Assembly: GCA_017447515.1 (NCBI GenBank)
Contig: JAFSNG010000057.1
Location: 32,813-96,812, forward strand
Direction of reading: 5' to 3'
Source: Prevotella sp.
GTDB taxonomy: Bacteria > Bacteroidota > Bacteroidia > Bacteroidales > Bacteroidaceae
Length of the DNA stretch: 64,000 nucleotides
This document shows, in pieces, positions 25,400 to 35,738 of this stretch; position 1 is the first letter of the stretch; every line of letters starts with the position of its first letter. A model generated the notes under the pieces. The model had not been told where the DNA came from. It was given only the letters and a program-made list of their open reading frames with translations, and searched no databases. Position numbers and translations under genes: made by a program.

Positions 25400-27777
25400 A
25401 TTACACAATAGAAAAGATTACTACGCTCATTGGAGCACGTCGCATAGGCACAGCCGATGCATTTATAGGGTGGTTGCTCACTGACAGCCGCTCGCTTTGT
25501 TTTCCTGAGGAGACACTGTTCTTTGCGTTAAAAACCCAACGTAACGACGGACATCATTATATTGCCGATCTCTATCGTCGAGACGTGCGCAACTTCGTTG
25601 TCAGCGATTTACCTGCTGACATACCGTCTGACGCCAATTTCCTGGTCGTTCCCTCTCCCCTTGAAGCCCTGCAGCGACTGGCTGAGCGCCATCGTGATGA
25701 GTTCGATATCCCCGTGGTGGGTATTACGGGTTCAAACGGCAAGACGATGGTCAAGGAGTGGCTCTATCAGGTGTTGTCGCCCGATCACCGCGTGACGCGT
25801 TCGCCCAAGAGTTTCAATTCGCAGATTGGTGTGCCGTTGTCCGTTTGGTTGCTGAACGAACAAACGGAGATAGGACTGTTTGAGGCAGGCATCAGTCAGT
25901 CTGGGGAGATGCCAGCTTTGGCAGATATCATCCAGCCGACGATTGGCGTGCTGACGTCTATCGGTGCACCGCATCAGGAGAACTTCCGCTCGTTGGAGGA
26001 GAAATGTATGGAGAAACTGCAGTTGTTCTACGATGCCCAGGTGATTATTTATAACGCCGACGACGATTTGGTGAGCCGCTGTATCCGCCGTTCCAATTTC
26101 AAGGGCAAACGCATCGGCTGGCGACGCGACGAATTGTTGCCGATGTACCAGTTGCCTTTCATTGATGAGGCTTCGGTGGAGTGTTCGTTGGCTGTTGCTG
26201 CCACAGCACTTTATTTGGGTGTTACTCCCGAGCAACTCAGCGAGCGTATGGCCCGTCTCGAACCTGTGGCCATGCGACTGGAGGTGAAGGAAGGTCAGCA
26301 CGGATGTATCCTCATCAATGACTCGTATAATTCCGATATCAATTCGCTCAATATCGCCCTCGACTTTATGGCACGTCGTGAGGAAAGCCAGCGTACGCTG
26401 ATTCTTAGCGACATTTATCAGAGCGGCATGAGCGACTACGACCTTTACAGCAAGGTCAATAGTCTTTGTATTGAGCGTGGCGTCCAGCATCTGATTGCCA
26501 TCGGTCCACGCATCAACGCCCAACGAAACCTGTTTACGCTGAAGGAGCAGCATTTCTTCGAGCGTACGGGGAAGTTCCTGCGTAGCGATGTTTTCCGACA
26601 GCTGCACGATGCTGTGATTTTGATTAAGGGAGCGCGCGACTTCGGCTTCGATCGTATTACTGAACAACTGGAGCAGAAGGTACACGAGACCATCCTTGAG
26701 GTGAATCTCAATGCCGTGGTCGATAACCTCAATTACTACCGTTCGTTCCTGAAACCCGAGACCAAGCTTGTCTGCATGGTCAAGGCCGATGCTTACGGAG
26801 CCGGCGCCGTAGAGGTGGCCAAGACCCTTCAGGATCATCGTGTCGATTACCTCGCTGTCGCTGTAGCCGACGAGGGTGTTACCCTGCGCCGCAACGGTAT
26901 CACGCAGAACATCATGATTATGAATCCCGAGATGACGGCCTTCAAGACGATGTTCGACTATGACCTCGAACCAGAGGTGTATTCGTTCCGACTGATGGAT
27001 GCCCTCATCCGTGCTGCTGAGCAACAAGGTATAAACGGGTGGCCTGTACACATTAAACTAGATACGGGAATGCACCGTTTGGGCTTTGATCCGGAGAAGG
27101 ATATGGATGAACTCATTCGTCGGTTGAAGTCGCAGAACGCTATCATTCCGCGTTCGGTATTCTCACATTTCGTAGGTTCCGATAGTGATGACTTTGACCG
27201 TTTCTCGGCTGAACAGTTCCGTAAGTTCGATGAGGGTAGTAAGAAACTTCAGGCCGTTTTCAATCATAAGATTCTGCGTCACATGGATAATTCGGCCGCT
27301 ATCGAGCATTTCCCCGAGCGACAGATGGATATGTGTCGATTAGGACTTGGACTCTATGGTGTCGATCCGCGCGACAATCGCATTCTTCATACAGTCAGCA
27401 CCCTGAAAACTACTATCCTCCAACTGCGTCATGTGCCGAAGGAAGAAACGGTGGGCTATAGTCGCAAGGGTATCCTGACGCGTGACTCCGTCATTGCTGC
27501 CATTCCTATTGGCTATGCTGACGGACTGAATCGTCATTTGGGACGTGGCGCCTGCTATTGCCTTGTGAACGGACAGAAAGCTCCCTACGTAGGTAATATT
27601 TGTATGGATGTGGCCATGATTGACGTGACGGATATCGATTGCCAAGAAGGTGATATGGTCGAAATCTTTGGTGAGCATCTGCCCGTTACGGTGCTCTCGG
27701 ATGTGCTCCAAACCATCCCCTACGAAGTACTCACCAGTGTCAGTTCCCGTGTTAAGAAAGTTTATTTCCAAGACTGA
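25396..27777 (+). CDS. MurF-alanine racemase fusion
   Basis: The 793-residue protein joins two enzymes. The first half is a Mur ligase with ATP loop GITGSNGKT near residue 110 and the NDSYNSD motif near 310; MurF adds D-Ala-D-Ala to UDP-MurNAc-tripeptide. The second half (from about 430) is alanine racemase, with PLP lysine K463 in MVKADAYGAG and the opposite-face base tyrosine near 688 in VGYSRKG. The fusion couples D-Ala supply to its use in the wall precursor and is known across Bacteroidetes. ATG at 25396 overlaps the GSCFA stop by 4 bp. Confidence 0.94.
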   Translation: MNYTIEKITTLIGARRIGTADAFIGWLLTDSRSLCFPEETLFFALKTQRNDGHHYIADLYRRDVRNFVVSDLPADIPSDANFLVVPSPLEALQRLAERHRDEFDIPVVGITGSNGKTMVKEWLYQVLSPDHRVTRSPKSFNSQIGVPLSVWLLNEQTEIGLFEAGISQSGEMPALADIIQPTIGVLTSIGAPHQENFRSLEEKCMEKLQLFYDAQVIIYNADDDLVSRCIRRSNFKGKRIGWRRDELLPMYQLPFIDEASVECSLAVAATALYLGVTPEQLSERMARLEPVAMRLEVKEGQHGCILINDSYNSDINSLNIALDFMARREESQRTLILSDIYQSGMSDYDLYSKVNSLCIERGVQHLIAIGPRINAQRNLFTLKEQHFFERTGKFLRSDVFRQLHDAVILIKGARDFGFDRITEQLEQKVHETILEVNLNAVVDNLNYYRSFLKPETKLVCMVKADAYGAGAVEVAKTLQDHRVDYLAVAVADEGVTLRRNGITQNIMIMNPEMTAFKTMFDYDLEPEVYSFRLMDALIRAAEQQGINGWPVHIKLDTGMHRLGFDPEKDMDELIRRLKSQNAIIPRSVFSHFVGSDSDDFDRFSAEQFRKFDEGSKKLQAVFNHKILRHMDNSAAIEHFPERQMDMCRLGLGLYGVDPRDNRILHTVSTLKTTILQLRHVPKEETVGYSRKGILTRDSVIAAIPIGYADGLNRHLGRGACYCLVNGQKAPYVGNICMDVAMIDVTDIDCQEGDMVEIFGEHLPVTVLSDVLQTIPYEVLTSVSSRVKKVYFQD

Positions 27778-27790
27778 CTATACTCAAGAA

Positions 27791-27808
27791 AACGTAATAA
27801 TTTACGTT
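27791..27808. repeat. Perfect 7-bp inverted repeat before the LptD-like gene
   Basis: AACGTAA-TAAT-TTACGTT lies 13 bp after the murF-alr stop and 40 bp before the next -7 box. There is no T run after it, so it is more like a protein binding site than a terminator. Role undetermined. Confidence 0.4.
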
Positions 27809-27847
27809 AAATGGTGTCAATGCGGGCCGTATTCGACAAATTATTTG

Positions 27848-27855
27848 TAAATTTG
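27848..27855 (+). promoter_or_regulatory. -7 box immediately before the LptD-like gene
   Basis: TAAATTTG ends 5 bp before the GTG start. No TTTG is found at the -33 position, so it is a half match. If used, transcription would begin at or next to the start codon. Confidence 0.4.
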
Positions 27856-27860
27856 CAGCC

Positions 27861-30785
27861 GTGAGAAGAAAAACGCTCATATTCCTGCTGCTTTTTGCCA
27901 TCGTGTTTGTGGTGGCAGAGGTGCCTACTATGCGCTTTCCTGTAGAAGGAGAGCGACGGGATACGACTATCACTGACAAGGTTGCCTTCGACTCTATGAT
28001 AGAGGCTGCTGCCAGACGTGCTGTACAGTTTTCCGATTCCATAGAAAAAGTAAAAACTGCTACAGCAGCGCTCGATTCTGTCAGGGCTCACGATTCTTCC
28101 AAAGTTGGTCGTATGCAGCCTGATACTGCCGGCATGGACTCCCTGCGAAAGGCCATTTGGCTGCACAACAAGGTCATTGACGACTCTTTGCGTGCCGACT
28201 CCCTGAATCGTAGGCGCAAGAATGGTATTGATGCTCCTGTGCAGTATTCGGCAGAGGATTCGATGGTTTATATGGGTGACACCAAGTTGGCCATCCTTTA
28301 TGGTAAGTCGCACGTCATCTACGAGAACATGGATTTGCAGAGTGACCAGATAAGTATGTCGATGGATTCCAGTCTGGTGCATGCTACAGGTTCGCGCGAC
28401 ACCACGGGCAAGAAGTATGGAACCCCTGTATTCAAGATGGGTAGTGACACCTACGAGACCGATACGATGGCTTTCAACTTCAAGACGAAGAAGGGACTTA
28501 TCAAGAATGTCTATACCCAACAGGACGATGGCTATATGACGTCGGAGGTGTCAAAGCGTGATGCTGACGGAAATATGTACCTCTATCACGGCCGCTATAC
28601 GACCTGTGACCAGCCTCACCCCGACTTCTACATTGCCATGTCGCGAGCCAAGGTGCGACCGGGAAAGGATGTCGTCTTCGGACCGGCTTATCTCGTGGTA
28701 GCCGATGTTCCCCTGCCATTGGCCATTCCCTATGGTTTCTTCCCCTTTACCAAGGATTATTCGTCTGGATTCATTATGCCTACTTATGGCGATGAGACGT
28801 CACGAGGTTTCTATCTGCGCGATGGCGGTTATTATTTTGCCATCAGCGACAAGTGGGACTTGAAACTCATTGGTGAAATTTATACCAAAGGCTCTTGGGG
28901 TATTTCTGGAGCTTCCAACTATCGCAAGCGTTATCGCTATAGCGGTTCGTTCTATGCCAGCTATCAGAGCTCCGTGACAGGCGACAAGAATATGCCCGAC
29001 TATTTGAAGGAAACCAGTTTCAAGATTCAGTGGTCACACCGCCAGGATGCCAAGGCCAATCCTTACAGTACCCTTTCAGCCAGTGTCAATTACGCCTCTC
29101 AGAGCTATGAACAGAATAACCTGACGTCGATGTATAATCCGCAGGCGTTGACGCAGTCTACGCGTACTTCGTCAGTCAGTTGGAGCACCAGTTTCTCGAG
29201 CATCGGCATGAGTCTCAGTTCTACGGTGAACCTCAACCAGAACATGCGCGACTCCATGATCTCCTTGACATTGCCCGACCTGAACATCAACATCTCGCGT
29301 TTCTACCCCTTCAAGCGAAAGAAGTCGGCAGGTGATGATCGTTGGTACGAGAAGATCTCGATGCAATATACAGGTCATCTGAGCAACAGTATCGAAACCA
29401 AAGAAGACAAACTGTTGAAGTCGAGCCTCACGAAGGATTGGCGTAATGGTATGGAGCATCGAATCCAGACTGCTGCCAGCTTTACACTATTCGGATACCT
29501 GAACCTGAATCCCTCGTTCAACTTCAACGACAAGATGCTTACCCGAAAGTATATGCGCTCTTGGGATACTGAGAATCAGAAGGAAGTCATCGACACGGTG
29601 CAGGGCTTTTATAATATGTACGATTGGGACCTGAGTCTCTCGGCATCTACAAAGCTTTACGGATTCTACATCCCTAACCGCAAGATTTTCGGTAATAAGA
29701 TAGACCGTATCCGCCACGTCCTCACACCATCGGTCAGCTTCAGTTATGCGCCCAGTTTTGGATCTGCACGTTATGGCTATTACGAAACCTATCTGAAGAC
29801 GGATGCTCAGGGCAACACGTCTTTGGTGGAGTATTCGCCTTATACTGGTACGATGTTCTCTCCTCCCAGCAAAGATATGCGAGGTTCCTTGTCGATGTCT
29901 ATCTCGAATAATATTGAGATGAAGTATCGTAATAAAGAAGACTCGCTGGTGAAGGTAAGCTTGATTGACGAATTGGGCGCCTCGATGTCGTATAACTTTG
30001 CTGCCAAAGAGAAACCATGGAGTGACCTGAGCACAACATTGCGAATAAAACTGACAAAGAGCTATACGTTCAACATGAGTGCCGTCTTCGCTACCTATGC
30101 CTGGGAGGCCGACTCAGTAGGAGCCAAACCCTATATCGGCAACCATACCGAGTATAGCAAGGGCCGTTTCGGACGTTTCCAGGGCATGTCTCAGAACATC
30201 GATTACAACCTCACCAACGAGAAAGTCAGCGACTTCTTCAAGTGGTTGCGTGGTGAGAAACGTGACAAGAAGAAAGGCAAGAAAGACGAGGAACAGGACG
30301 ACGAGTACGACACAGGTCTTGATTCCAACATCGACGACCAAATGGAGTCAGGCAAGCATGGTGCTGAGAATAAAGGTGAAATGGCCGAGACCGACGAGGA
30401 TGGCTACATGAAGTTCTCCATGCCTTGGTCCCTGCATTTCGGCTATGGTATCACCATGCGTGAGAACACCAGCGGTAAGTTCAATTACGACACGATGCGC
30501 TATCCCTATAGCTTCTCGCAGCACCTGAATGTTACCGGCAATATCCGCTTGTCAGAAGGCTGGAACATCTCGTTCTCGTCGGGGTACGACTTCGATAACC
30601 ATAAGATTTCGATGACTACCGCCTCTTTGTCACGCGACCTGCATTGCTTCAATATGTCGTGTCAGGTGGTGCTGGCGCCTCACACCAGCTACAACTTCTC
30701 GTTCCGATGCAATGCTGCCACGCTTACCGATGCTTTGAAATACGATAAGCGCAGCAGTTATTCCAATGCCGTCCAGTGGTACTAA
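27861..30785 (+). CDS. LptD/OstA-like outer membrane LPS assembly protein
   Basis: A 974-residue protein with a signal peptide (MRRKTLIFLLLFAIVFVV), an N-terminal OstA/LptA-like jellyroll region (about residues 110-240, repeated beta patterns such as GKSHVIYENMDLQSDQI) and a large beta barrel that ends in tyrosine. That layout is the Bacteroidetes LptD-like family, the outer-membrane LPS translocon. Residues about 795-860 form a charged loop (KKKGKKDEEQDDEYD...), longer and more charged than expected for a barrel turn. The start is a GTG at 27861; no ATG gives a complete signal peptide. It follows murF-alr by 83 bp with a possible own promoter. Confidence 0.83.
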   Translation: MRRKTLIFLLLFAIVFVVAEVPTMRFPVEGERRDTTITDKVAFDSMIEAAARRAVQFSDSIEKVKTATAALDSVRAHDSSKVGRMQPDTAGMDSLRKAIWLHNKVIDDSLRADSLNRRRKNGIDAPVQYSAEDSMVYMGDTKLAILYGKSHVIYENMDLQSDQISMSMDSSLVHATGSRDTTGKKYGTPVFKMGSDTYETDTMAFNFKTKKGLIKNVYTQQDDGYMTSEVSKRDADGNMYLYHGRYTTCDQPHPDFYIAMSRAKVRPGKDVVFGPAYLVVADVPLPLAIPYGFFPFTKDYSSGFIMPTYGDETSRGFYLRDGGYYFAISDKWDLKLIGEIYTKGSWGISGASNYRKRYRYSGSFYASYQSSVTGDKNMPDYLKETSFKIQWSHRQDAKANPYSTLSASVNYASQSYEQNNLTSMYNPQALTQSTRTSSVSWSTSFSSIGMSLSSTVNLNQNMRDSMISLTLPDLNINISRFYPFKRKKSAGDDRWYEKISMQYTGHLSNSIETKEDKLLKSSLTKDWRNGMEHRIQTAASFTLFGYLNLNPSFNFNDKMLTRKYMRSWDTENQKEVIDTVQGFYNMYDWDLSLSASTKLYGFYIPNRKIFGNKIDRIRHVLTPSVSFSYAPSFGSARYGYYETYLKTDAQGNTSLVEYSPYTGTMFSPPSKDMRGSLSMSISNNIEMKYRNKEDSLVKVSLIDELGASMSYNFAAKEKPWSDLSTTLRIKLTKSYTFNMSAVFATYAWEADSVGAKPYIGNHTEYSKGRFGRFQGMSQNIDYNLTNEKVSDFFKWLRGEKRDKKKGKKDEEQDDEYDTGLDSNIDDQMESGKHGAENKGEMAETDEDGYMKFSMPWSLHFGYGITMRENTSGKFNYDTMRYPYSFSQHLNVTGNIRLSEGWNISFSSGYDFDNHKISMTTASLSRDLHCFNMSCQVVLAPHTSYNFSFRCNAATLTDALKYDKRSSYSNAVQWY

Positions 30786-30788
30786 ACG

Positions 30789-33047
30789 TTATACGCTGAA
30801 TATGGCGTCGAGGGATTCCTGTTCGCCCACAATCCAGAGAATGTCGCCCTCTTCGAAGCGGCGGTTCGGATCCAGACGTGACAGGTTCTCCTTTCCTTCC
30901 TCCAGTCCGATGACCATACAGCTGTAGAGACTGCGGATGCCGCTGTCTTTCAGGTTCTTGCCGATGAAGGGACTGTCTTCGCCAATGATGAGCTGACGCA
31001 GTTTCATCTCGCGGTTCTCCAGGTCAAAGTCTTCGCCGATGACCTCGGTCTTGATGGCATTGGCAAATTTCGACACCTGTTCGTCGCTGCCGATGACCTG
31101 CAACCTGTCGCCAGGGAAGATGACGTAGTCGCCATCGGGAATGTTCAACCGGAAGTTGGCACGCAGGATACTGCTCACATGGACACCGTATTTACGCCCC
31201 AGATTCAGTTGCTTCAACGTACTGCCCATCCATTGTGAATTCATGGGAACACTGAAATCGGCTATGTGGATATCTCGGTCCAGCAGTCGGCCCTCGTACA
31301 ACGGACGTTTCTTGCCGTGTACCTGTGCCTCAATGTCACGTGAGCGCAGGTTGAGCATAAAGAGTCGCTCCAGCTTGATGCTGCGCTGCTTGACAGTTCG
31401 TGAGACGACCATCAGCGCTACGGCAATCAGTCCGATGGTGATGACGATGGCGTTGGTCAGATGGCTCAACCGGTGGCAGATGAAGAAGATGTATGTTACG
31501 GCAATAATCACGCGCACCAGGATGGTAAACAGCAGGGGCAGACGATTCTTGTTACTCTCCTCCCATAGTTGCCGCCACTCTTCCGAGCGGTTTTTCTTCA
31601 TCACCATGGCGCGAAGGAATGGCGAAATCAACAGAATAGTCAGCAATCCTGTAATAATGTTTCCGTATATGCGCAGATTCTCGCCCGGCAGTAATTCGTG
31701 CATAAAGGGCAGGAAGAAGGTGAACATGACGGCAATGGTGGCTGACGTGAGGATGGCGTATACCAGCGTGTTGGTAATCATCTGTGTTATCAGTTGTTTC
31801 CACAGGCTCTTTTCCTTCGTTTCCGGTCGGCTCATGCTTTGTTTGTTCAGCAGCTTGATGATTCTCGACGGCAATCGATGCTCCAAATGGTTGTATGCCG
31901 GTGTTGCCAGACGAATCATGTAGGGCGTCAGGAAGGTCGTAATGACCGATACGGCCACGACGACAGGGTAGAGGAAGTCGCTGATGACGCCTAACGACAA
32001 TCCCAGCGAGGCAATGATGAACGAGAATTCACCGATCTGTGCCATCGAGAATCCGCAGCGCATGGCCGACTTCAGACTCTCGCCACCGAGCATGAATGCG
32101 AACGAGCCCAATGTGCTCTGTCCGATGATGATGGTCAACACCAGCGCCAGGATGGGCAGTGCATAGTCGACAAGTATCTGCGGGTCTACCAACATACCTA
32201 CCGATACGAAGAAGATGGCACCGAAGAGGTTTTTCACGGGTTCCACCAGCTTCTCGATGTGTTCGGCCTCGATGGTTTCAGCCAGGATGCTACCCATGAT
32301 GAATGCTCCGAATGCCGACGAGAAACCCACCTTCGTCGAGAATACGGCCATGGCACAGCACAGTCCTAACGCCACGATGAGCAGCACCTCGTCGTTCACC
32401 AGCCTACGAATCTTACGCAGAAAGGCCGGTATGGCAAAGATACCCACTACCAACCACAACACCAGGAAGAAACCTATCTTGACCACCGACTCCAGCATTT
32501 GTCCGCCGTCAGGGTTGTCGCCGGCGGCAATGGCGCTCAGCATCACCATCATGACGATAGCCAGGATATCCTCCAGAATCAGCACCGACATCACCAGAGA
32601 GGCAAACTGCTGCTGACGCAGTCCCAAGTCGTCGAACGCCTTGTAGATAATGGTCGTCGAACTCATGGCAAGCATTCCGCCCAAGAAAATGCAGTCCATC
32701 TTCGACCATCCGAACAGGTGGCCTACTATGACGCCCAGCATCGCCATGAAGAAAATGATGCTGCTTGTCGATATGATGGGCGAGGCACCCATCTTCAGGA
32801 TTTTCTTGAACGAGAAGTCCAGTCCTAATGAGAACAACAGGAACATCACGCCGATGTCTGCCCATAGGTGGACGCTGGCGGTATCTACTACAGATGCCGT
32901 GTAGGGCATGTGCGGACTCACCAAGAATCCTGCCACGATATAGCCCAACACCAAGGGCTGTTTCAACTTCTTGAATATCAGGGTTACGATGCCTGCCGAA
33001 ATCAGGATGTAGGCAAGGTCATTGATTAGTTCTGGAATTTCTGCCAT
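30789..33047 (-). CDS. Kef-type cation:proton antiporter with two RCK_C domains
   Basis: The 752-residue protein has a CPA2 antiporter core of about 12 spans (residues 10-390: GYIVAGFLVSPH, LLFSLGLDFSF, SSTTIIYKAF, LILEDILAIVMMV), an additional block of five or so spans (430-560) not seen in KefB/KefC, and two C-terminal TrkA-C/RCK_C-like ligand domains (about 600-670 and 680-752). It should exchange Na+ or K+ for protons across the inner membrane. No RCK_N (Rossmann) domain is present, so regulation by NAD or glutathione adducts as in KefC is unlikely. It converges with the LptD-like gene, leaving 3 bp between stops. Confidence 0.88.
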   Translation of the reverse strand: MAEIPELINDLAYILISAGIVTLIFKKLKQPLVLGYIVAGFLVSPHMPYTASVVDTASVHLWADIGVMFLLFSLGLDFSFKKILKMGASPIISTSSIIFFMAMLGVIVGHLFGWSKMDCIFLGGMLAMSSTTIIYKAFDDLGLRQQQFASLVMSVLILEDILAIVMMVMLSAIAAGDNPDGGQMLESVVKIGFFLVLWLVVGIFAIPAFLRKIRRLVNDEVLLIVALGLCCAMAVFSTKVGFSSAFGAFIMGSILAETIEAEHIEKLVEPVKNLFGAIFFVSVGMLVDPQILVDYALPILALVLTIIIGQSTLGSFAFMLGGESLKSAMRCGFSMAQIGEFSFIIASLGLSLGVISDFLYPVVVAVSVITTFLTPYMIRLATPAYNHLEHRLPSRIIKLLNKQSMSRPETKEKSLWKQLITQMITNTLVYAILTSATIAVMFTFFLPFMHELLPGENLRIYGNIITGLLTILLISPFLRAMVMKKNRSEEWRQLWEESNKNRLPLLFTILVRVIIAVTYIFFICHRLSHLTNAIVITIGLIAVALMVVSRTVKQRSIKLERLFMLNLRSRDIEAQVHGKKRPLYEGRLLDRDIHIADFSVPMNSQWMGSTLKQLNLGRKYGVHVSSILRANFRLNIPDGDYVIFPGDRLQVIGSDEQVSKFANAIKTEVIGEDFDLENREMKLRQLIIGEDSPFIGKNLKDSGIRSLYSCMVIGLEEGKENLSRLDPNRRFEEGDILWIVGEQESLDAIFSV

Positions 33048-33070
33048 GTTTTCTCAGTTATCTTCAAATC

Positions 33071-35539
33071 TTAAATATTCGGCTCGTCCCAGACTTTTGT
33101 CTGTGAACAAGATGTGGGAACCGTTTGATTACCAACTTTCAGCACGAAGTCGCCTTCTTCGAGTGTCCACTTGCCGTCGGCACCTACGAATGCCAGATTC
33201 TTGGCAGGCAGACGGAAGGTGACGGTCTTTACCTCTCCTGGCTCCAGCGAAATCTTCGTGAAGTCACGCAGCCGCTTGTTGTCGGGGACGATGTTTGCCA
33301 CGAGGTCGCTCGAATAGAGCAATACCGCCTCCTTGCCAGCACGCGCTCCCGTGTTCTTCACGTCCACGCTCACGGTCAGGATATCCTCGGCGGTAAACGA
33401 CTGTTTGTCAACCTTCAGGTTTGAATAGTCGAAGGTGGTATAGCTAAGTCCGTAGCCGAAAGGCCACTGCAACGAAACCTTGGCGTCGTAGTTGTAGGCA
33501 CCTTCCATCGTACCCACTTCCTCACTCACCTTATAATCATAGGTGTTCAGTGAGTTGATCTCCTTGGGGTAAGTATAAGGCATCTTACCCGAGAAGTTGG
33601 TATCGCCTGCTAAGAGGTTGGCCAGTGCATCGCCACCGTAGTTGCCAGGGATGAGGATATCGACGATAGCCTTTGCCAGCGGTTCAATGTCAGCGATGAG
33701 ACGAGGACGACCCTCGTTCAGTACGAGAATAATCGGCTTGCCCGTCTTGGCGAGTTCCTTCACCAGGTTGCGCTGGTTCTCAGAGAGCCAGAGATCTGTC
33801 AGGTTACCAGGTGTCTCTGTATAAGAGTTCTCGCCGATGGCAGCGATGATGATGTCAGCCTGAGCGGCAACAGCCATAGCCTTGTCAATTGCTGGCGCAT
33901 TCTCAACATAGTAGGCTGCCTCCTCGTTATAGGTCACGCCCTGTTCGAGGATGATGTTGTCCTTGCCATATTTGTTGCAAAGCGCCTCGTAGATTGTATT
34001 GTATTTCTCAGAGATGTGTTCTGCCTTCGAGCCCTGCCAAGTGTAGCTCCAGCCACCATGCAGACAACGCATCTGGTTGGCGTTAGGACCAGTCAGGAGA
34101 ATCTTTTTACCCTTCGTCAAAGGCAGAATACCGTCGTTTTTCAACAATACCTCACTCTCCTCGGCAGCTTTCAAAGAGGCAGCGGCGAATTCGTCGCATC
34201 CGAATTTCTCGAAGCCCTTGCCACCAGTATTAGGCTCATCGAAGAGACCTAAGCGATACTTCGCACGGAGGATTCGGCGAACGGCATCGTCGATACGACT
34301 CATGGGCACCTTACCCTCGTTTACCAACTCCTTCAGCAGAATGCAGAACTCCACACTATACGGATCCATCGACATATCGATACCGGCATTGATGGCAATG
34401 CGGATAGCGTCTTTCTTATCCTTAGCCACCTTCTCGCGCGAGTACAAATTATTAATATCAGCCCAGTCGGTTACGAGGAAACCATCCCATTGCAAATCCT
34501 CCTTCAACCATTTCGTCAGATATTCGTACGAGGCATGAACGGGCACGCCATTGACGGAAGCAGAATTTACCATCATCGTCAACGTACCGGCGAGGGCAGC
34601 CTGCTTGAAGGGCTCGAAATACTTCTCGCGAATCATCTGCGGAGAGAGATACGCAGGCGTACGATCTTTACCAGTCCAAGGAGCACCGTAGGCGAAATAG
34701 TGTTTCGTGCTGGTACCTACATGATATTTGTCGATGTGGTTGTTGTCATCGCCCTGATAGCCTCTGATCTCAGCCACCACCATCTTGGAGTTGACAATGG
34801 CATCCTCGCCGAAGCTCTCCCAGACACGGGGCCAACGGGGATCGCGACTCAAGTCCACTACAGGGTTATACACCCACGGACAGTTCGCGGCACGACTCTC
34901 GTAAGCTGTGATCTCAGCACCAATACGGGCCAGCTCGGTATTGAATGTAGCGCCCAGGTTGATGGGCTGTGGGAATAGCGTTCCTCCCTGCGTATAGGTC
35001 ACACCGTGGTTATGGTCGAGACCATAGATATCAGGAATACCCAGATACTTCATCGACTTCTCCTGAATCAGACGAATCCACTCCTGCCACTGGTCTACAC
35101 GTGCAGCACTAGAGCCTGGGGCATTCAGGATAGAGCCCACCTTCCATTTCGAGATTAGCGTGTCGAGCATCGTCTCGTTAATCTTCCAGAGACGTCTTGT
35201 ATCACCCTGATAGATATCGATGGGGAAGGCACCAAACTGGTCGATAATCTGCTGGTCGCTCATCTTCAGTATCGCTTCTACCTCTTCTTTCGACCTTCCA
35301 TACTGCTGCATCGTGCTACGGACCTTCTCACGATCCACCTTTGCATTCTCGACAGTCATCTTGCCAATCACGTCAAGATTCAACTCCAACATCTGCCCAA
35401 TCTTCTCGTCGAGCGTCATCTTTTTCAGGGTCTTTTCTACCTTGGCCTCCAACTTGGCGTCGCGCGGAATGGCCGGAGTCTGTGCCTGGAGACTCGTTAC
35501 AGCCACCAATAGCAGGGTAATAAGTGCAATTCGCTTCAT
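33071..35539 (-). CDS. Glycoside hydrolase family 3 beta-glucosidase, secreted
   Basis: An 822-residue GH3 enzyme with a signal peptide cleaved after SLQAQ (residue 20), the TIM-barrel domain with nucleophile D358 in LVTDWADI, the alpha/beta sandwich domain (about 430-640), and a C-terminal fibronectin-III-like domain (about 720-800). It removes terminal beta-glucosyl or related residues from oligosaccharides in the periplasm or at the surface. Its length and the three-domain order are normal for Bacteroidetes GH3 of the BglX type. It is not next to a SusC/D pair, so it is not in a classical polysaccharide utilisation locus here. Confidence 0.92.
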   Translation of the reverse strand: MKRIALITLLLVAVTSLQAQTPAIPRDAKLEAKVEKTLKKMTLDEKIGQMLELNLDVIGKMTVENAKVDREKVRSTMQQYGRSKEEVEAILKMSDQQIIDQFGAFPIDIYQGDTRRLWKINETMLDTLISKWKVGSILNAPGSSAARVDQWQEWIRLIQEKSMKYLGIPDIYGLDHNHGVTYTQGGTLFPQPINLGATFNTELARIGAEITAYESRAANCPWVYNPVVDLSRDPRWPRVWESFGEDAIVNSKMVVAEIRGYQGDDNNHIDKYHVGTSTKHYFAYGAPWTGKDRTPAYLSPQMIREKYFEPFKQAALAGTLTMMVNSASVNGVPVHASYEYLTKWLKEDLQWDGFLVTDWADINNLYSREKVAKDKKDAIRIAINAGIDMSMDPYSVEFCILLKELVNEGKVPMSRIDDAVRRILRAKYRLGLFDEPNTGGKGFEKFGCDEFAAASLKAAEESEVLLKNDGILPLTKGKKILLTGPNANQMRCLHGGWSYTWQGSKAEHISEKYNTIYEALCNKYGKDNIILEQGVTYNEEAAYYVENAPAIDKAMAVAAQADIIIAAIGENSYTETPGNLTDLWLSENQRNLVKELAKTGKPIILVLNEGRPRLIADIEPLAKAIVDILIPGNYGGDALANLLAGDTNFSGKMPYTYPKEINSLNTYDYKVSEEVGTMEGAYNYDAKVSLQWPFGYGLSYTTFDYSNLKVDKQSFTAEDILTVSVDVKNTGARAGKEAVLLYSSDLVANIVPDNKRLRDFTKISLEPGEVKTVTFRLPAKNLAFVGADGKWTLEEGDFVLKVGNQTVPTSCSQTKVWDEPNI

Positions 35540-35568
35540 GTTTGTTCTCGTTTTTGCTTAATTTCTTG

Positions 35569-35576
35569 CAAAATTA
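35569..35576 (-). promoter_or_regulatory. -7 box for the GH3 gene
   Basis: TAATTTTG on the minus strand ends 29 bp before the GH3 ATG, with a TTG 21 bp upstream (35598-35600). It shares the 200-bp divergent region with the promoter of the outer-membrane barrel gene. Confidence 0.55.
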
Positions 35577-35661
35577 CGAATAAAAAGTGACATAAGTCAA
35601 GGATTTGTCAATAAATTGTAAAAAAACAGACTGTTTGCGCACACAATTCATAAATTGTCCT

Positions 35662-35669
35662 TACCTTTG
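35662..35669 (+). promoter_or_regulatory. -7 box for the outer-membrane barrel gene
   Basis: TACCTTTG, with TTTG 24 bp upstream (35634-35637). The transcript would begin near 35675 and carry a leader of about 64 nt, with a stem-loop at 35689-35708. Confidence 0.55.
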
Positions 35670-35688
35670 CACCAGATTTCAAGATAAC

Positions 35689-35708
35689 GGTGTCCCGAAA
35701 GGCACACC
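35689..35708 (+). promoter_or_regulatory. Stem-loop with GAAA loop in the leader of the barrel gene
   Basis: GGTGTCCC-GAAA-GGCACACC pairs over 8 positions with one C-C mismatch and a GNRA-type loop, 30 nt before the start codon and close to the inferred 5' end. Stems near the 5' end stabilise the messages of abundant outer membrane proteins in other bacteria; here that is inference. Confidence 0.5.
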
Positions 35709-35738
35709 AAAGTTAAATTTAAAATAGGTAAAAAGATT

